Program-made: the position numbers and the translations under genes
DNA from: Lunularia cruciata
Lineage: Eukaryota; Streptophyta; Marchantiopsida; Lunulariales; Lunulariaceae
Length of the DNA stretch: 64,000 nucleotides
Direction of reading: 5' to 3'
Assembly (NCBI GenBank): GCA_948567375.1
Contig: OX419756.1
Span: forward strand, 7,569,001 to 7,633,000
Notes under the pieces: model-generated
Seen by the model: the letters and a program-made list of their open reading frames with translations, nothing else
What the model was told of the DNA's origin: nothing
The model's database searches: none
In this document: one piece after another, positions 11,651-21,420 of the stretch
How the letters are laid out: each line of letters starts with the position of its first letter
Numbering within the stretch: position 1 is the first letter of the stretch

Positions 11651-11850
11651 GGAGGAATGAAGAGGGGAAAAGCGAGGAGACAAGGAAGTCAAGGGGGTTT
11701 GGGGAGGGACAGGAACAGTTCGAAAGGGGTTTTGGGAATTGGAGGTAAGGTAGGAAGAATGGGGAGAGAGAAGAAAAAAGGGAAGGGCAAGAGACAGACG
11801 GACGATCGATCGAGAGAACAGAGGAAGAGCGTGTTGCAGCAGCAACAGCG

Positions 11851-12196
11851 GAGTTCAGGTTTCGAAGGAGGAAGCAGGAAAGAGAGAGAGGGATCAAATA
11901 GGAACAAGGAAACGCAGGGGAGATAAGGTCATCGACGGAGAGTGATCAAAGAGAGAACTGGGAATAGAAAAGAAAAAGAAAGAGAAGGAAGGGAAAAACA
12001 GAGTTCAGATTTGGAACAAGGGAATAGAGGAGAGAGTTTTGACGAATTGAAGGAGTGTTGTGACAGGACTGGGAAAAATAAAGAGTTCACAAATTGCATG
12101 GAGGGTTTTGAGACTTTTTTTTTGCAGAGTTCAGGTTTCGAAGGAGGAAGCAGGAAAGAGATAGAAGGATCAAATAGGAACAAGGAAACGCAGGGG
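11851..12196 (+). repeat. 70-bp direct duplication in J (11851-11920 and 12127-12196)
   Basis: Both blocks start GAGTTCAGGTTTCGAAGG and end AAACGCAGGGG with very few differences, separated by about 206 bp of purine-rich sequence. No coding role is evident. Confidence 0.85.
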
Positions 12197-12640
12197 AAGG
12201 AAGGAGGTGGAAGGGACTGGGTTGATTACGAAGGGGCTTTGCGTGTATTTCTTGGCTCTCCATCTTCATGGTGAAAGGATAATTGGACTGTGCAAAAGTT
12301 TCAGCTTCTGTACGTGGATGTACCGGTTGTGTTCAAATCCTCTCCCCGTCCATAGCAAATGCGGGTTCAGATGCTCTGCTGTGTTTGAACACACAGAAGT
12401 CAAATTGCTCACCGTCTAGTTGACTTGTTCTCGACATATGTCGGCTAAGAAGGATTTTGCTACAACGAGATTGTGGAACAGGCCAGTTTGGGTCCCTGTG
12501 GTTGATGAATGTGGAGGAAGTAGACAGGAACTGGGTATCGTTGGGTCTTAGATTCTAGGGTCATGCAGGAAGATCCCGTGTTTCTCTCCTGGGCCGAAAG
12601 GGAAGTTGGCAAGGTTGGGCAGGAGTTGAGTTTTCACAGT

Positions 12641-13055
12641 GAGAAGGACTGCCAGTTTTGGGAAATGAGGAGAAGAGTTTCCGGAAAGTGCAGGGGATTT
12701 CAAGAGAAATAGTAGGGAAGTGAGGGAGAAATATCAAAAGTGAAAAGATCTGCCAAATTTTGGGAAATGAGGAAGAGAGTTTTGGGAAAGTGCAGGGGAT
12801 TTCAAGAGAAACAGTAGTGAAGTGAGGGAGAAATATCGAAAGTGAAAAGATCTGCCAAATTTTGGGAAATGAGGAGGAGAGTTTCGGGAAAATGCAGAGG
12901 ATTTCGAGAAAAGACAGTAGGGAAGTATTGAGAATTATCGAAAGGTAAGAAGGGGTGCCAGTTTTCCGGAAATCAAGAGAGGAGTTTCAGAGAGAGAAAG
13001 TTGTAGAAGATTTTGAGAAAAGAACAGTAGAGTTTCAGGAAGTTTGCATAGGATT
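12641..13055 (+). repeat. Tandem array of about 101-bp units in J
   Basis: Units start at 12641, 12742, 12844 and about 12947. The first three are clearly alike (ctgccaRttttgggaaatgagg ... gggatttc); the fourth is diverged. Not coding. Confidence 0.8.
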
Positions 13056-15212
13056 TTCGAGAGAAGTGGCAGAAATATTAGTGAGAGGAAAGACTGAGGG
13101 TTTTCAGAAAATCCCAGAGAGTTTCAAGAGAGAAAGTTGCATAAAAGGTTGCAGAAATTTCCGAGAAGAAGGAGATAGAGGGTTTTGAATTTTGGCAGAG
13201 AGCAGTAAGTAGCGACGGGAGAAGAAGGACAGAAAGGAAACGGAATTGGAATGACAAGGGAATAAACAAAAAGGTCTAGAGAGTAGGGAGTGGAGGATCG
13301 TGGAGACAGGAAGGAGTGAGGTATCGTGGAGTCAGAAGAAAGGAGGAGAATTACAGAAAATACAGAAAGAAGTGAAAGATTGTGGAGGCAAGAAAAGGCA
13401 AAGAATCAAGAGAAGGCATTTCGAGTTTGACAAAGTGCAGTAAGGTTCAAGTTGGGAGGAAGCACTGTGTATCGGTGATTTAGTCAGCGGAGGCCTTGTG
13501 AGTTAGTTTCTAGAACATGTATGTTGAAGAGATGGACTTCTGCAGGCAAATTGGGAGCAGAGCAGAGGATGAGATGAAAGCAATAGGTTTCAAAATGGCT
13601 ATCTATTGATGATGCTGAGTTAGTTTGAGAACATGGCGCATACAAGTGCCGGATCTTCTTGTCTTTTGGCGCGGTGGGCAGTTCCTTGTAGAAGATTTGG
13701 AAGTGACTTTAGGTTTGACCCGCCAATCCAGGGAGTAAGAAAGATTAAATTGGTGATGGTGAGACCGGGAGGACCGATCGATGGACCTGCAGTAGCTTAA
13801 GTTGGATTATTTCTGGATCGAGTGAATTGTGGGACTGGAGGACCAGTGAGAGGAGTTTCTTAGTTTTTTGTTGCAGTGTATTGTCATCTGCCGTTGTCTT
13901 AGTGCATTCTCTTGTCTTACTGTCATCAAACCAAATTGAGTTCTTGGAGTGTTATTTGCGGTTTCATATAGTATATATCAGGGGAAATGTGTTTGAGAAA
14001 ATTTGATCAGTGCATTGGCTTGGATTTATTGGGAGCACTAGAATGAGGAGGAGCAGCAGGTGTGCTGCTGCGGCTTGAGTTTCTCCAATGGGACTGAAGC
14101 AAGAACTGAAGCAGATTTTATCGGCAAACCAATAGAAGCAAGTACAAACTCGCGAGCGAGAGCAGATCCTTGTGTTGTCGTACTTCTTGGGCCTCGTCTT
14201 ATTGAGGCCAGACCTGGAAAATGAGTGATCTTATCGTATGAAGGGCAGAGATGGGAGTGACGGTGATTGACTGCTGCTGCTTGGGACAGATCTGGAAGAG
14301 AATTGGACAGAGAATCTGTTACTAGTTGAAGGTTTCATCCAAAACTTACTCGAGGAGCAGAGAAAGAAAGGCCTAACTAGCTTGCAAAGGGAAAGTGGAC
14401 AGGAACAAAAGAAGAGAGAAGTCATGTTCAGCTCAGGATAATACGAGGACTGGATATAGAAACTCAATATGGGACTCGTCGGGAGCTTCTACCAGGCGTA
14501 GAGTCCTATGGCAAGAACAGTGCAGAGCGTTCGGGAAGATCTAACATACCAGAATATCGAAGAGAAAGGAGAATCCCAAGGAAGGACCTACAGGACAGTG
14601 GAGACATGGAAAGAACGACAAATTGGAGATGATGCAGAACATGGGGATGACGAGTTGTAGGGAATAGGAAATAGGACCTGCTCAATTCCTTTTCTTTCTT
14701 CATGTGCTTGGCTAGTTAGTGTGCTTCAGTTTGGTCACTGTTTGGTTAGGAGCCGTGTGTCATGGCTCAAAGGATTATAAACTGTGAAACTTGGAATTGA
14801 GATGGAAATGAGATTCCGAGTGATTGAGTGTGTGTACTTGATGTGCAAACAGCGGTAGGAAAGATAATAATAATGTTTTTATTTTACTTCTTTTTTACAC
14901 TCAGTCCGGATTATGTAGATGGGTCAGCACATTTAACCAATTGCTCGGGATTGAGTCCGGTTGCATAACTTGTGGACAACTCCACAAAACCCCACCAGAT
15001 CATTCTCTTTGGAAGATCAGTCTGAGCCAGAACTGCAAAACCCACCAGACCAAAAACATATTAAAGCCGAGGATAATAGACCAACCAAGAGGTCAAGAAT
15101 AATGAGCCGGGACTAATAATAGACGGTACAAGAAGGACAAAACACTCCAAAAGCCTAAGCATAGGCAGCCAGGTGCCCAGCGCAATCTCGAGACCATACG
15201 ATCCCCACGACA
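13056..15212 (+). other. Right part of J, non-coding
   Basis: G/A-rich sequence continuing to about 14500, then more balanced sequence with an AT-rich patch (about 14860-14900). No ORF longer than about 80 codons and no recognised domain, LTR or RNA gene. The end CCCCACGACA mirrors the start of J. Confidence 0.5.
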
Positions 15213-15216
15213 ATGC

Positions 15217-15780
15217 TGATGAGAGAGAGCGGGTGATGGGTTTTTGCACCAATATTACCGCTGTTCCAGCAATGTCAAAGGCATCCAAGCGATAGGTGTT
15301 AGGTCAGGCTATGGACCTGAACTATTTGACCTGGATTGTGAACCTTGGCTTGGTAGAGCAACGTAGGATGCGCTTGATAGGCATCACCACTCGGACACTT
15401 GTGAGCCTTGTGCCTATTGAGATGATTCAGGCACATGCTGGGGGCAATGGACCGAGTGGACATGGTATTCTTGGGACACATCCAGTAGCTACTAGGGAGA
15501 GTGGTCTACTTGGAGTCCATCCAGGTGAGTGTGGGCTACTTGGATTACACTCTTGGTCCACATGGGATGCAACTAGAGGACATGTGGAGCTTGCAGCCAT
15601 AGTGGAGTGAGTTTTTCACAATGAGATTAGGACCTCTAGTGGTCGGAAGCATGACACTATTGCTCCCAAGGGCCCAGTGTAGCAGCCAGTCAGTACGTCT
15701 TCCACTCCTACTATAGTTATAGAGGATACTTGGAAGCCAGATCTTGGACCCAAGCTTAATGGAGAGGAAAGACGGAGGGT
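15217..15780 (+). pseudogene. Element B linker domain between methyltransferase and RT
   Basis: The best stretch is 15296-15610. It reads in frame with the RT that follows, and homologues occur in D (24567-24926) and E (56605-57051). A block with three G-x-LG-x-H units (GILGTHP, GLLGVHP, GLLGLHS) is conserved. I do not recognise the family. It could be part of the methyltransferase target-recognition region, a second protease-like fold, or a domain specific to this family. Confidence 0.6.
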
Positions 15781-17160
15781 TTGGAGGTTCTTGAGGAGCT
15801 ACACAAGTTGTTTTGCCTTTAGTATGAAGGATTTGGGTGCTTTAAAAGGACCTAGTATACGGATTGAGCTGACTAGCGATACACCAATTTTCTGATGTCC
15901 TTATCAATATAGTGAGATGGAGAGGACATTGATTCAGAGCTGGAGTAGTGACCTTTTTGAGGCTGGTTTGGTGGAGATTTCACATAGAGAGTATGCATCA
16001 ACGACAATGATACCAACCAAGAAGGATATGCATGGCAACTACACAGATAGGCGGATGTGTGGAGATTACCGTCCTATCAACCAACAAACCAGGGCTGATT
16101 GGTATGCCATGCCTACACCGGAGGAGATTTTTGATGCAATTGGGCATGCAAAGGTCTTCAGTACTTTGGATCTTTGAGCAGGATATCATTAGTTGCCAAT
16201 TAGGGAGGAGGATAAGTCCAAGACAACATTCTGGGCTATTGATCCTCACAATAAGGATGTGTTATATCAATGGAGGTTCTTACCATTTGGGTTGAAGAAC
16301 GCTCCTATTGAGTTCTAGAGGGTCATGGATAGGATCCTAGCTAGATTGGATTTTGCTCTTGCTATATTGATGACATTTTGGTTTATAGCACTATTGTGGA
16401 GGAGCATGAGAGACAATTGTTGGAGGTGTTTGAGAGGTTGAGATCTCATGGACTCAAATTACATCTTGGGAAGTGTTGGTTCTTCCATGAGCAGGTTGAG
16501 TATTTGGGTCACACTATCTACCCCGGAGGACTTGGTGTTCAGCAAACCAAGGTGGAGGCTATTGCATGTATTCCTTGGCCTACGGATGTGAGCAAAGTGC
16601 AAGCATTCCTTGGGTTGGCAAACTTCTATCGCCGCTATGTTAGAGGATTTAGTGCCATTTGCCAAGGCCTTGACGAAGCTGACCAAGCTTACATAGGAGT
16701 GGTGTTGGGGAGATGAGCAGGAGAGAGCTTTTGTAGAGCTCAAAGAGAGGTTGACATCTGCTCCTATTTTGAGGAGACCAATTAGAGGACGACCATTTCA
16801 GGTTCACATTGATTGGAGTATGTTGGGGCTTGGAGCAATGCTCACCCAACATGATGATGAGGGGAAGGAGTTTGTGGTGGCCTATGCTAGTTGCTCCAAC
16901 AATTCAGTGGAGGCAAAGTATAGTTCATATGAGGGAGAGTGCTTGGCAGTAGCACATTTCCAATGTTACCTATTTGGTAACCCTTTCACTCTCATCATTG
17001 ATCATCAGCCACTGAAGTGGGTGATGGAGTTGGACAAGCTTTCAAGGAAGCTTGCATGATGGGCTCTGATTTTGCAGGAATATCATTTCATGGTTGTTCA
17101 CAGACCTGGAGTGGTGAACCGTGATGCAGATGGGTTGAGGAGAAACCCATGTCCCAGCCA
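15781..17160 (+). pseudogene. Element B reverse transcriptase and RNase H, broken
   Basis: RT shows CGDYRPINQQT (domain 3), the FLPFGLKNAP stretch near 16275 and the catalytic CYIDDILVYS near 16357-16386. The connection reads FLGLANFYRRYVRGFSAI. RNase H follows at 16751-17150, with DWSMLGLGA, YEGECLA, DHQPLKW and NRDADGL carrying the acidic residues. Stops (for example at 16174) and frameshifts near 16320-16380 and 16650-16700 break it. The family type is Ty3/gypsy. Confidence 0.85.
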
Positions 17161-17379
17161 GCAGGATCAGACCGGAGCATGTTGGCATGGTGAGACAAAT
17201 GAGGAGATGGTGCTAGGTTGGCATGCATTGGTCTTTTTGTGTATATTTTCTGAGGCTTTGGTGGTATCTCTCCCAATGCATATACGAGGAGTTATTGAGG
17301 TTACAGATCTAGAGAGTGAAGATATTGGTACAGTTTAGCAAGACATTCATGATGATGTCTTAGTGATAGACTATCTTTA

Positions 17380-18407
17380 CATTGGTGTTGTGGGAGGCAT
17401 AGTTGAGGCCAAGGAGAGAGACCGTGTTCTTCAAAGAGCTAGATAGTTTAGATTGGAGGGTAGACACCTTTTGCGTATATGGGAGGATGGTAGAGTGCAA
17501 GTAGCATTCTACCATCCTCCCTTCTAGCATAGAGATCACAGTTGGTCCGTCATGCTCATGAGGAGCTAGGACATTTTAGAGTAAAGCATACATATAGCTT
17601 ACTCCAGAGTCATTATTGGTGGCGCGGTATGGAAACCAAGGTACAACGCTTTGTTGCCAGATGTGTGGTTTGTGATCGAGTTAGAGCATCATTCAATGCT
17701 CCTACGCCACATCTACATCCATTACCTATCATGGGATTGGGTTATTGTTGGAGTTTGGACTTTGCCGGACCTTTATCGCTGATTGTGAGGCATCATTGGT
17801 ATGTTTTGGTGATGGTGGAGCACTTCTCCAAGTGGATTGAGTTAGTAGCACTTCCTGACAAGTCTAGTGAAGGGACAACTTACTCGTTCCTGGATCAAGT
17901 TCTTAGTCATTTTGGTGCACTAGCTGAGGTTTTGACTGATCAGGGTACAGAGTTCCTGGGAGAGTTTCAGGTCTTGTATGACAAGGCTTTGATTGATCAT
18001 CATACTACATCCCGAGATCACCCTAAGGCAGATTGCTTAGCAGAGAGAGTGGTTTAGACGGTGAAGAGAGGATTGCAAAAGTATGGTTTGCAGAGAGGCC
18101 ACTTTGGAGATTGGGATCTCTAGTTACCTTGGTTGGCCATGGGCTATCGGTTCAGCCGGCAAGCCTCCTTGGCATCCTTCTCTCCATACTTTCTACTCTA
18201 TGGACAAGATCCAAATTTACCTACAGCCATTCATCAAGATGCTACTATAGTTTTGGACTTGGATGACCCCGATGTATGGATGAGCGCATGTTCTCAACGG
18301 GCAAAGATCTTTCAGAGAGTGATGCCATGGCCTTTGAGAACTTGGCGATTGCTCAACATAGAGATACTTTATGCTATGCTACCATTTGAGGAGGAGGTTA
18401 TAGACCC
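17380..18407 (+). pseudogene. Element B DDE integrase
   Basis: The N-terminal HHCC zinc finger is visible (HAHEELGH ... CVVCDRV, 17551-17690). In the catalytic core, the first Asp is in SLDFAGPL (about 17755), the second in LTDQGTEF (about 17935) and the Glu in LAERVV (about 18040). The open stretch 17542-18057 ends at a TAG where Gln is expected (VVQTVKRGL). The sequence continues in frame from 18058, with FSRQASLASFSPYFLLYGQ and onward. A complete DDE triad argues for integrase-based insertion, in tension with the missing target duplication. Confidence 0.85.
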
Positions 18408-18794
18408 TTGATCCGTTGCTTTCATCCAGGCGACTATGTATATCTACAGCAGATATCACCAACAACACTTGATGTTTCCATAGGCTGCACTATCTTGAGA
18501 GTGCATGAGGTTTTGCCATTTGGAGTCCTTATGTTGGAAGGACGTGATGGTGTTGTTTGGAAGGATCATGTGTGCAATTATGCGCCATGCCACCTCCCAA
18601 ACATTGATGGTATTATGGACCCAAGCTTGGCACTTGTACGTGCAGGCTTGAGGTGTATGTTATGTGGCTCTTCTGGTAGAGCTGCTACTATGTTAGTGTG
18701 TGATAGCTGTTTGAGAGGATGGCATATGGCATGTATGACTCCTCCCCTCACAATGGTTTCTCAGGGACAATGGTTATGTTCTAGATGTATTTGA
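18408..18794 (+). pseudogene. Element B integrase C-terminal region ending in a PHD finger
   Basis: This 128-codon open tail of the polyprotein starts with an SH3-like integrase end (FHPGDYVYLQQ ... GVVWKDHV). It closes with a PHD finger at 18654-18791: C-x2-C-x11-C-x2-C-x4-H-x2-C-x14-C-x2-C, with the hallmark Trp two residues before the penultimate Cys (QWLCSRC), then a stop. PHD fingers commonly read histone H3 tails, so this would replace the chromodomain of chromoviruses. In B all eight zinc ligands are present; in D one is lost. The segment is open, but the upstream polyprotein is broken. Confidence 0.85.
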
Positions 18795-18962
18795 CCTATA
18801 GCTAGTTCATTCTTTATATGGTATAGGTTGCAGATAGGCAACTAACGATGGGGTTCCATAGCACCCGACTTCCTGATCTTTGCCCATTATAGGGTATACC
18901 ATATACTTAGAGTAGATGGCTATCTTGAGTTAGAGGGATCTAACCGCCAGCTAGGGGGGCAA
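18795..18962 (+). other. 3' untranslated region and polypurine tract of element B
   Basis: Non-coding, conserved with D (21228-21420). It ends in CTAGGGGGGCAAT (about 18951-18963), a polypurine tract that would prime plus-strand DNA, directly before repeat B1. Confidence 0.65.
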
Positions 18963-19070
18963 TTGTGGCACTTTAGAGTCTATGTATGACTTATGTGTGA
19001 GTTATGCTTCTATAGTGTATGATGTTGACAATGATGTATGTTGTGTAGCAATATATATACACATGATAGC
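18963..19070 (+). repeat. Split direct repeat B1 of element B
   Basis: 108 bp from TTGTGGCACTTTAGAGTC to ACATGATAGC, directly after the polypurine tract. It is repeated as B2 at 19516-19604. D has the same pair at 21120-21227 and 20566-20665. Confidence 0.85.
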
Positions 19071-19515
19071 TATCACGCCATTGTAGTGTTGTATCTAGAT
19101 GCTTGGACATTGGACTTCTAGTGATAGTAGTTAGAGTTATTTCAACAATTTCTCAGAGACTACTTTCCAACGGTTAGATTTGGTGTTTGGGGTATTGACT
19201 TCACGGTGGGGCTCACTGTCACTTTGCACCATTTGCACCATCAAGTGTGCTATTAGTGGGACCAATAGGGTTCAGACCTAGCTCAAGTCCAAGGGGTATA
19301 CTTTTGAAGTGCAGCTCCAGAGAGCTCACTTCTCTATTGAGCTTTTGAGTTCTTGGCTATGGTGGACAAAGGCTAGCAAGCGTCACCTGGATTCTCTATG
19401 CTTGAGTGGATGTGACTTGACTGTAATTAGTGCCAAGTTGTTTGCAGTTTATAGAGTGACAGATCAAGTACTGATCTGAGTTGAGTTGAGTTGAGAGTGG
19501 TAAACAATCTGATTA
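19071..19515 (+). repeat. Split direct repeat A2 of element B
   Basis: 445-bp second copy of A1, from TATCACGCC (TG changed to TA) to CTGATTA. It shares B-specific differences with A1 (for example GGACTTCTAG where D has GGARTTCYAG), suggesting both were made from one template at the last transposition. Confidence 0.85.
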
Positions 19516-19604
19516 TTGTGGCACTTTAGAGTCTATTTTATGCTTATATAGTGTATGATGTTGACAGTGATGTATGTTGTGTAGCAATGTATATACGCAC
19601 AACA
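19516..19604 (+). repeat. Split direct repeat B2 of element B
   Basis: 89 bp from TTGTGGCAC to GCACAACA, related to B1 with an internal deletion. It ends exactly where the LTR of A resumes (TTTCACTC). Confidence 0.85.
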
Positions 19605-19681
19605 TTTCACTCATTTTTTGTCTCAATGTGATCTTCCACTCTAGTCTTCCATTCTCCTTTTTCTCTCCTTGATCTTTTACA
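19605..19681 (+). repeat. 3' LTR of element A, right part
   Basis: Continues the LTR interrupted at 6217. It matches the end of the 5' LTR (CAATGTGATYTTYCACT ... CATTCTCC ... CTTTTACA). Confidence 0.8.
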
Positions 19682-20232
19682 CGCAACCATTACAAATTGC
19701 TCCTTGCACATGTGCATGATTAATACAATAAAGAGTCATCAATTGCAATTGTTGATTTGTTGCTACCACATTTAACTCACTAAATTTCAAGCCAAGAAGC
19801 CTCTAGGCCAAATTTATTTTTACAGCCAAAGATCATCCCAAGGCAAATGATTTCCTTGCCAAAGGTTTTCATTGACTAAAATTCTTCTTTGTTGAAGAGG
19901 CTTATCCCATACTCTTCAACAAATCTATTGCTATTGGTCTTCCCATGGCACATTCCTTCTTCATCATCTTTCCCCTTAAGAGTGCAGTTTCAGTTGGGGT
20001 GGAAAGCAAACAAAAATAAGCCTTCCTTCTTCCCTATTGATAGCTATTTCTTCATCTTATTGAGTAAATTAAGTAATTTGAAAGAAATAATGTACCTTAA
20101 AAAGAGATGAGGTGTAAGACCTCCTTCAATTTATCTTCCCTTGCCTTCTTGGCATAGATTTCATTGTGCATTGCTCCAAACCAAGGTAGTATAATCTACA
20201 ACTTTGAGGCACTACTTTTGGTATTGGGGAAT
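19682..20232 (-). repeat. Unclassified repeat (probably family I), left part
   Basis: 551 bp between A and the G2 LTR. It has stops in all frames apart from a 73-codon stretch with no recognisable domain. Placement with family I (38465-42355) rests on position across the G2 insertion and weak similarity. Confidence 0.35.
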
Positions 20233-20565
20233 TGTAATGTTCCAAGGACAGGAGAACCTCCAAGAGAAGAAACATAAGGCTTCAATCATCAATACTCTGA
20301 TGCCCCCAAAGGAGCACCTTATCTTTATTATATAATAAGGAGGATCACCTCCTCAAAGAGATCTCTGTCTTTGGATAAGATACATGGATTGGTAACATGT
20401 CACCAAGCTCTACTCTTAGATTAGTTGCATGGATGGGTGACATGTCCATCTTTGTTCTATTTGGTTGGTCAAACAAATTTGACTAGAGGGAATATTTAGA
20501 GAATCTTCCTATAGGAAGCTCAAAATAGCATGTGTGATATACCGGTGAGCAGCTCTCAAGAAGGT
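20233..20565 (-). repeat. LTR of family G (G2), left part, reversed
   Basis: Aligns with the reverse of the solo LTR at 3604-4190: TGTAAT start, 'agagaagaaac', 'gtgacatgtcc', 'ttgactagagggaat'. It breaks off at 20565 where D begins and resumes at 38191. Flanks GGAAT (20228-20232) and AGAAG (38465-38469) are not a convincing duplication. Confidence 0.7.
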
Positions 20566-21227
20566 TGTTGTGCATATATACATTGCTACACAACATACAT
20601 TGCTGTCATACACTATAGAAACACAACTCACACATAAGTCATACATAGACTCTAAAGTACCACAATAATCAAATTGCTTACCACTCTCAACTCAACTCAA
20701 CTCAACTCAGATCAGTACTTGATCTTTCACTTTATAAACTGCCAACAATTGGGCACTAATTACAGTCAAGTCACACCCACTCAAGCATAGAGAATCCAGG
20801 TGAAGCTCGCCGGCCTTTGTCCACCATGGCCAGGAACTCAAAGGCTCAACATCAAAGAAGTGAGCTCTCTGGAGCTCACTTCAAAACTATACCTCCTGGA
20901 CTCGAGCTAGCACCAAAACCCTAACAGACCCGCTGATGGCACACTCGATGGTGCGAACGGTGCAAAGTGACGGTGGGCCCCACCGTGAAGTCAGTACCCC
21001 GAACATGAAATCTGACCGTCAGAAAGTAGTCTCTGAGAAACTGCTAGAATAACTCTAACTACTATCACTAGAACTCCAATGTTCGAGCATCTAGATGCAA
21101 CACTACAAATGGTGTGACAGCTGTCATGCTTATATACATCACTACACAACATACATTGCTATCAACATCATACACTATAGAAACAAAACTCACACATAAG
21201 TCATACATAGACTCTAAAGTGCCACAA
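20566..21227 (-). repeat. 3' repeat cluster B1-A2-B2 of element D
   Basis: In element sense: B1 21227-21120 (108 bp) after the polypurine tract, A2 21119-20666 (454 bp, TGTCACACC to TTGATTA), and B2 20665-20566 (100 bp, TTGTGGTAC to GCACAACA). The A2|B2 junction (GATTA|TTGTGG) is the same as in B, so it existed before either insertion. Confidence 0.85.
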
Positions 21228-21420
21228 TTGCCCCCTAGCTGGCGGTTAGGTCCCTCTAACTCCAAATAGCCATCTACTCTAAGTATATAGTATACCCTCT
21301 AATGGGCAAAGATCAGGAGGCCGGGTGTTATGGAGCCCCATCGTTAGTCGCCTATCTGCAATCTATACCATATAAAGAATGAACTAGCTATAGGTCAAGT
21401 ACATCTAGGACATAACCACT

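Larger units (their letters stand above)
11393..15212 (+). mobile_element. Insertion J: unclassified 3.8-kb purine-rich element inside B
   Basis: D and E read straight through AGCCCAACG..GATGAGAGAG; B has 3.8 kb in between. J starts TGTCGTCGGG and ends CCCCACGACA, a 10-bp terminal inverted repeat with one mismatch. It is flanked by ACGC (11389-11392) and ATGC (15213-15216), a likely 4-bp target duplication with one change. The + strand is strongly G/A-rich to about 14500. No transposase, RT or LTR pair was recognised, and the longer ORFs are low-complexity. It may be a non-autonomous LTR derivative or a DNA transposon. Confidence 0.65.
6218..19604 (+). mobile_element. Element B: Ty3-like retroelement with a DNA methyltransferase, a PHD finger and split direct repeats
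   Basis: Order of parts: repeat A1, long leader, primer-like site, gag with two zinc knuckles, aspartic protease, C5-cytosine methyltransferase, [insertion J], linker, RT, RNase H, DDE integrase, PHD finger, polypurine tract, then repeats B1-A2-B2. The termini are TGTCAC and ACAACA. No target-site duplication flanks it, and the uninterrupted 5' LTR of A serves as the empty site. D (20566-38190) and E (53547-59210) are further copies in other places. All three are inactivated. The integrase is Ty3-type, yet the repeat layout is like that of tyrosine-recombinase retroelements (Ngaro/PAT). That conflict is real and unresolved. Confidence 0.85.
192..19681 (+). mobile_element. Element A: decayed Ty3/gypsy chromovirus, interrupted by a solo LTR and by element B
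   Basis: A has two related LTRs, a degenerate initiator-Met-type primer site just after the 5' LTR, and remains of gag, protease, RT, RNase H, integrase and chromodomain in that order. Every domain is broken by stops and frameshifts. Its own sequence occupies 192-3603, 4196-6217 and 19605-19681. A solo LTR fills 3604-4190, and the DNMT-bearing element B splits the 3' LTR at 6217/19605. It belongs to the same family as C1 and C2 further right (shared LTR motifs and ends), but is older and more diverged. Confidence 0.85.

Noticed and set aside
11367-11897. 176-codon ORF on the - strand of J, and its neighbours on both strands
   Set aside because: Phe/Leu/Ser/Pro-rich translation of a purine-rich tandem repeat; no domain, and several frames are equally open.
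6218-19604. A tyrosine recombinase, as expected for true Ngaro/PAT/DIRS elements
   Set aside because: The layout suggests it, but the pol end clearly encodes a zinc-finger DDE integrase, and I found no R-H-R-Y recombinase-like stretch.
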